DNA of 64,000 nucleotides from Prevotella sp. MA2016 (lineage in GTDB: Bacteria > Bacteroidota > Bacteroidia > Bacteroidales > Bacteroidaceae): the NCBI RefSeq assembly GCF_000619825.1, contig NZ_KK211036.1:243787-307786 (forward strand). Direction: 5' to 3'. Below the pieces are notes generated by a model that saw nothing but the letters and a program-made list of their open reading frames with translations, searched no databases and had not been told where the DNA came from. Within the stretch, counting starts at the first letter, position 1, and every line of letters begins with the position of its first letter. The translations under genes and the position numbers were made by a program. Below are positions 60,948 through 64,000 of the stretch, piece after piece.

Positions 60948-61606
60948 CTTCCGTTCCTCCTATGTTTCTGCAGTTGTGGGCGCAAGTTGGGCTGTACTTG
61001 GGCGGTGTCGGGCTTCTGGGTGCTGGCAGTGTCGGTCTGCTCGCCAGTCACATCCTCCTTCGTGAAGGAGCCCTTCGAGTTACTTACTGTATAGTGAGTC
61101 ATGCGTTCGTCCGACAGGAAGTAGGTGCCTTCCATGCTGCGTTCGGGTGTTGTCACGCGCGAGAAAACATTCGAGTAGAGTTCGTGTTTCATGCCGTCCC
61201 AAAATAACTCTTCGCTCTCATACAGCAAACCGTTGATATTACGTATGCGTACGCGGCCACGCAAGTGCCAGAGTTTCTTCTGGTCGTAATACATGGCAGA
61301 GTCAGCCTGGATATAGGCCTCTACGTGGAATTTCTCGTCGAACTGCTCGAAGAACACGCCCTTGTCGAACTTCCAGTATGAGGGGTTCTTCACCGTGTTC
61401 ACATCCCAGCGCTCAGTCACAATCTTGTACTTGATGACACCGCTGTCACTGATCAGCGTATTGACACCATACGACGTCATCACCGACACCGAGTCGCGGT
61501 CATGGATAGCCGCAGCTGTATGCTCCTGTACCTCGCTACAACTGCCCAGAACCAGCGCTGCCGCAGCAGCTATGACTATTAATCTACCTTCCACTTTGCG
61601 AACCAT
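60944..61606 (-). CDS. lptC: LptC-like LPS export protein (lipoprotein)
   Basis: The 220-residue protein has a lipobox (ALVLGSC, Cys near residue 23) and an LptC/OstA-like beta-jellyroll (FFEQFDEKFHVEAYIQADSA, KKLWHLRGRVRIRN, LLYESEELFWDG). LptC bridges the inner-membrane LptBFG transporter to LptA in lipopolysaccharide export. Unlike E. coli LptC, it is predicted lipid-anchored, not helix-anchored. The Thr/Gln-rich tail (about 185-220) is disordered. It overlaps the barrel gene by 28 bases and the CorC-like gene by 4, so the three are tightly coupled. Confidence 0.85.
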   Translation of the reverse strand: MVRKVEGRLIVIAAAAALVLGSCSEVQEHTAAAIHDRDSVSVMTSYGVNTLISDSGVIKYKIVTERWDVNTVKNPSYWKFDKGVFFEQFDEKFHVEAYIQADSAMYYDQKKLWHLRGRVRIRNINGLLYESEELFWDGMKHELYSNVFSRVTTPERSMEGTYFLSDERMTHYTVSNSKGSFTKEDVTGEQTDTASTQKPDTAQVQPNLRPQLQKHRRNGR

Positions 61607-62853
61607 CTCTCGTTGAATGTCAGACCGATGTTCAGGCGGAACATCGTTTCTTTTATCATATTATCGGCTTTGCGGTTCACAATCTGTCCGCTGATGTTCA
61701 GTATCGAACGGCCGTTATAACTGTTCATGATGGGGATACCGAAACCAATGCTGGCCGACAGCTCCTTAGGACCGTCCTGACCGTTTATTTTATAATAAGG
61801 TGTAGCCATACCCACACCGGCACGATAGCGCACGCGCTGCAGGAACTTACGTCCTATAGGACGTGGCGTCCACTCGGCACCGAGGTTCAGGCGGTAATTA
61901 TCCTTGAGTAGGCCCGACTTCATGGTGTACTGGCTGCCGTCGTAGTCAGGCATATCCACACTACCCCACTTCTGCATTGTCAGGTCGGCACCCACGCGCA
62001 GATTGTCGGCATGATTATAGGCCAAACCGAAACCATAGCTCGTGGCCAGCTTCAAACCGTCTTTCACGGTATAGGTAGTGGTGTCGGCCTTGCTGATGGT
62101 AGAGTTGGTATTGATGATAGAGCAAGTTGGGTCGGCCTTGAGCGAATGACCCAGGCTCCAAGTGGCACCCAGTGTCAGCTGGTCCAACTTGTTCAGTGGC
62201 AATGCCAGCTGCATACCCAGATCAAACTTGTAGCTACTGATATCTACCTTATATTCTTTAGAAAGCGAGTTGATACCCGACGAACTGGCGGTAGTGATAC
62301 TGCGATTGTAGTCGCCCCAGAAATAAGAGATGTTGGCGCCAATGCTCAGTGGCTTCAGCAGGCGAATACCTGTACCGAGGTAAAGCTGGTGAATACCGCC
62401 ATCACCCTTGTAGGTGGTTTGCATGGCAGTCTGACTGTCAGAGAGCATCTCTGTGCTGTTGTAGTTATAGCCAATGTTGGAGTAAGGCAGCACGCCAAAC
62501 GAGATACCTACACCCTTGAAAGCACGAAACAGGGCAACTACGTAGTCGAATCCACCACTCTTGCCATTCAGTTTTGTGCCGTTCTCATTATAGTTGGTTA
62601 TCTGCCCAGACAAACCGGCATCAAACAGCATCGTCAACGAATCCACCGAAGAATAAGAAGCTGGGTTCATGGGGTTCACTTCGTTGCCACGGCGCATGGC
62701 CAGGCCAACGCCGTTCATGCCTTTATTAAAACCTACACTCTGGTCTGTCAAATCACCTAAGCCAAACTGGCTGTAGGGAGAATTAGTGTTGCTCTGAGCA
62801 AAAGCCGAGGTCGTCATGGTTGCTAAGACGAAACTGGCGAGAATTTTATTCAT
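61579..62853 (-). CDS. Predicted outer-membrane beta-barrel protein
   Basis: The 424-residue protein has a signal peptide (MNKILASFVLATMTTSAFAQ) and alternating hydrophobic/polar strands consistent with an outer-membrane barrel. NTNSPYSQFGLGDL and MNPASYSSVDSLTMLFDAGL resemble the start of FadL/OMPP1-type proteins (NPA motif). The C-terminus lacks a clear terminal Phe signal. Its neighbours lptC and ppiD work in envelope assembly, so an outer-membrane transport or assembly role is likely but not specific. It is the first gene of the minus-strand unit; a -7 box lies at 62893-62900 (minus). Confidence 0.8.
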   Translation of the reverse strand: MNKILASFVLATMTTSAFAQSNTNSPYSQFGLGDLTDQSVGFNKGMNGVGLAMRRGNEVNPMNPASYSSVDSLTMLFDAGLSGQITNYNENGTKLNGKSGGFDYVVALFRAFKGVGISFGVLPYSNIGYNYNSTEMLSDSQTAMQTTYKGDGGIHQLYLGTGIRLLKPLSIGANISYFWGDYNRSITTASSSGINSLSKEYKVDISSYKFDLGMQLALPLNKLDQLTLGATWSLGHSLKADPTCSIINTNSTISKADTTTYTVKDGLKLATSYGFGLAYNHADNLRVGADLTMQKWGSVDMPDYDGSQYTMKSGLLKDNYRLNLGAEWTPRPIGRKFLQRVRYRAGVGMATPYYKINGQDGPKELSASIGFGIPIMNSYNGRSILNISGQIVNRKADNMIKETMFRLNIGLTFNERWFAKWKVD

Positions 62854-62892
62854 ATTTTATCTTTTAATTCAGTTGAAAAACATTTCAGCGTG

Positions 62893-62900
62893 CAAAATTA
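62893..62900 (-). promoter_or_regulatory. Probable -7 element of the barrel-lptC-CorC operon
   Basis: TAATTTTG on the minus strand, 40 bases before the barrel start. No clear -33. Confidence 0.45.
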
Positions 62901-62944
62901 TCAAAAAAAATCGAAGAAATGGCTTTTTCTTCGAAAATATAAGT

Positions 62945-62952
62945 TATTTTTG
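62945..62952 (+). promoter_or_regulatory. Probable -7 element of the DUF4105 gene
   Basis: TATTTTTG on the plus strand, 20 bases before the start codon at 62972. The -33 is not clear. Confidence 0.42.
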
Positions 62953-62971
62953 CATCGTGAAACATTTGAAA

Positions 62972-64000
62972 ATGAAAATTAATAGCCTGCTAACCACAGC
63001 TATCCTGCTGAGTTTCAGCTATATAACGCCAATTTGTGCGCAATCGGAGGTAAATGCCGGGAATAGCGCTTTTGTGACTGTTGAGTCGAATATCGATCCG
63101 ATGGACTCTGTTGAAGTGAGTTTGCTGACGTGTTCGCCCCACGAGGAGATATATAGTCTCTACGGTCATGCAGCTATTCGTTGGCATGAGGGTGATACCG
63201 ACTTGGTGTTCAACTGGGGCATGTTCAGTTTCGGAAAACCCTACTTTGTGTTGCGATTCGTATTCGGACTCACCGACTACGAACTGGGTGTCTACCCCTT
63301 TGACCACTTCTGGCCATACTACGAGAAATGGGGCAGCAGCATTACCGAGCAGGTGCTCAATCTTACGAATGATGAAAAGCGCAAGCTGCAGCAGTTGCTG
63401 ACTGAGAATATGCGTCCGGAGAACCGTGTATATCGCTATAATTTCTTTTATGACAACTGTTCTACCAAACCTAGAGATATTATAGAGCAATGTATTGACG
63501 GACAGGTGATTTATGAAGACCGGAAAGACTTCTGTCCAACCTTCCGCGAGATGGTGCGCGAGTGTAATCGTAATCATCAGTGGTCGAAGTTTGGTAACGA
63601 TATGCTGCTGGGTGTAAAGGCCGACCTAGCTACCACCCGCGAGGAACAGGAATTCCTGCCCATGAACCTGATGGTGAACGTGGCTCATGCGCAAATCGTG
63701 AAGGATGGAAAATCCCGTCCACTGGTATTGGCTGAGCGCCAGGTGGTCCAGCCAGGCGTGCAGCTGATAGAACCAGATTTTTTTCTGTCGCCCACCCAGA
63801 TGGCTGTTCTGCTACTGATTATCTCTGTCATTATCGCACTATATGAGTGGAAAGGCTCACGCGTAGTGAAATGGTGGGATGTGCTGCTGATGACATTGCA
63901 GGGACTGGCAGGTGTGATGCTCACGGTGATGATATTCTCGCAGCACCCCACTACATCGCTCAATCTGAATCTGCTGCTGTTTAACCCTATTCCGCTACTT
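62972..64000 (+). CDS. DUF4105 envelope protein (3' partial)
   Basis: The open frame from ATG 62972 stays open to the window end (343 codons). A signal peptide (SLLTTAILLSFSYITPICA) leads to a DUF4105 domain (Lnb N-terminal periplasmic type): VSLLTCSPHEEIYSLYGHAA, VFNWGMFSFGKPYFVLRFVF and NFFYDNCSTKPRDIIE. The conserved His and Cys of these motifs resemble a papain-like (NlpC/P60-related) catalytic pair, though activity is unproven. From about residue 275, two membrane helices follow (MAVLLLIISVIIALYEW, and LLMTLQGLAGVMLTVMIF), so the protein is membrane-bound with the DUF4105 domain outside. The 3' end is beyond the window. Confidence 0.85.
   Translation, partial: MKINSLLTTAILLSFSYITPICAQSEVNAGNSAFVTVESNIDPMDSVEVSLLTCSPHEEIYSLYGHAAIRWHEGDTDLVFNWGMFSFGKPYFVLRFVFGLTDYELGVYPFDHFWPYYEKWGSSITEQVLNLTNDEKRKLQQLLTENMRPENRVYRYNFFYDNCSTKPRDIIEQCIDGQVIYEDRKDFCPTFREMVRECNRNHQWSKFGNDMLLGVKADLATTREEQEFLPMNLMVNVAHAQIVKDGKSRPLVLAERQVVQPGVQLIEPDFFLSPTQMAVLLLIISVIIALYEWKGSRVVKWWDVLLMTLQGLAGVMLTVMIFSQHPTTSLNLNLLLFNPIPLL

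Overview
The window is a stretch of ordinary, gene-dense chromosome from a member of the Bacteroidales, most likely Prevotellaceae (Prevotella or a close relative). Three things point there. Promoters have the Bacteroidetes form TTTG, 19-21 bases, TAnnTTTG; at least a dozen complete copies are visible. Shine-Dalgarno sites are generally absent. The gene families are typical: a six-gene Rnf complex, DUF2027, DUF3127, DUF4835, DUF4105, a lipobox histidine kinase and a membrane pyrophosphatase. I see no rRNA, tRNA, CRISPR array, insertion sequence or prophage.

Layout. 1-4973: rnfBCDGEA, the ferredoxin:NAD ion pump, with rnfB cut by the window edge. 5066-7695: a DUF2027 protein without its usual Smr domain, coupled to NAD synthetase. 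7708-10242 (minus): ClpC. 10517-15752: gyrA, a periplasmic TPR protein and enolase. 15842-18310: a GNAT acetyltransferase, a relic of an SLC13 permease behind an intact promoter, and a COG2509 flavoprotein. 18423-25340: a cytidylate-kinase-like protein, pheT-yebC, a lipoprotein, lepA and a Crp/Fnr regulator. 25350-32116: a double ABC ATPase, ruvC, two convergent D,D-carboxypeptidases of unrelated families, membrane pyrophosphatase and an acidic-tailed orphan. 32226-35672: rarA, a TRIC channel and dnaB. 35676-41968 (minus): a five-gene replication, repair and envelope operon (dnaN, exonuclease, DUF4835, recN, pseudoprotease-TPR). 42136-51589: an SSB-like DUF3127 protein, trmN6, lon, tgt, lptG-type permease, DEAD-box helicase, ispE and galE. 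51787-57227: a sensory locus. 57442-62853 (minus): outer-membrane barrel, lptC, CorC-like protein and ppiD. 62972-end: a DUF4105 protein running off the window.

The most unusual locus is 51787-57227. A periplasmic NMT1/THI5-type binding protein has no ABC permease or ATPase beside it. Its original frame overlaps, by ATGA, a membrane sensor that ends in a SpoIIE-type PP2C phosphatase. Facing this pair is a histidine kinase with almost no sensory domain, overlapping by ATGA with a nucleobase (NCS2) permease. The binding-protein gene carries one in-frame TAG at codon 236, so in this strain the pair looks freshly broken unless the stop is read through.

A second theme is a family of small tandem repeats, mostly of 7-base period. 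They sit in spacers before rnfD, rnfA, tgt and the helicase, and are also inserted in frame inside rnfC, the COG2509 flavoprotein and the CorC-like gene. Seven gene pairs share ATGA stop/start overlaps, so translational coupling is common. Other points worth checking are a Tgt enzyme lacking two of three zinc cysteines, SSB-like C-terminal tips on DUF3127 and DnaB, and a flavinylation-like motif at the RnfG tail.
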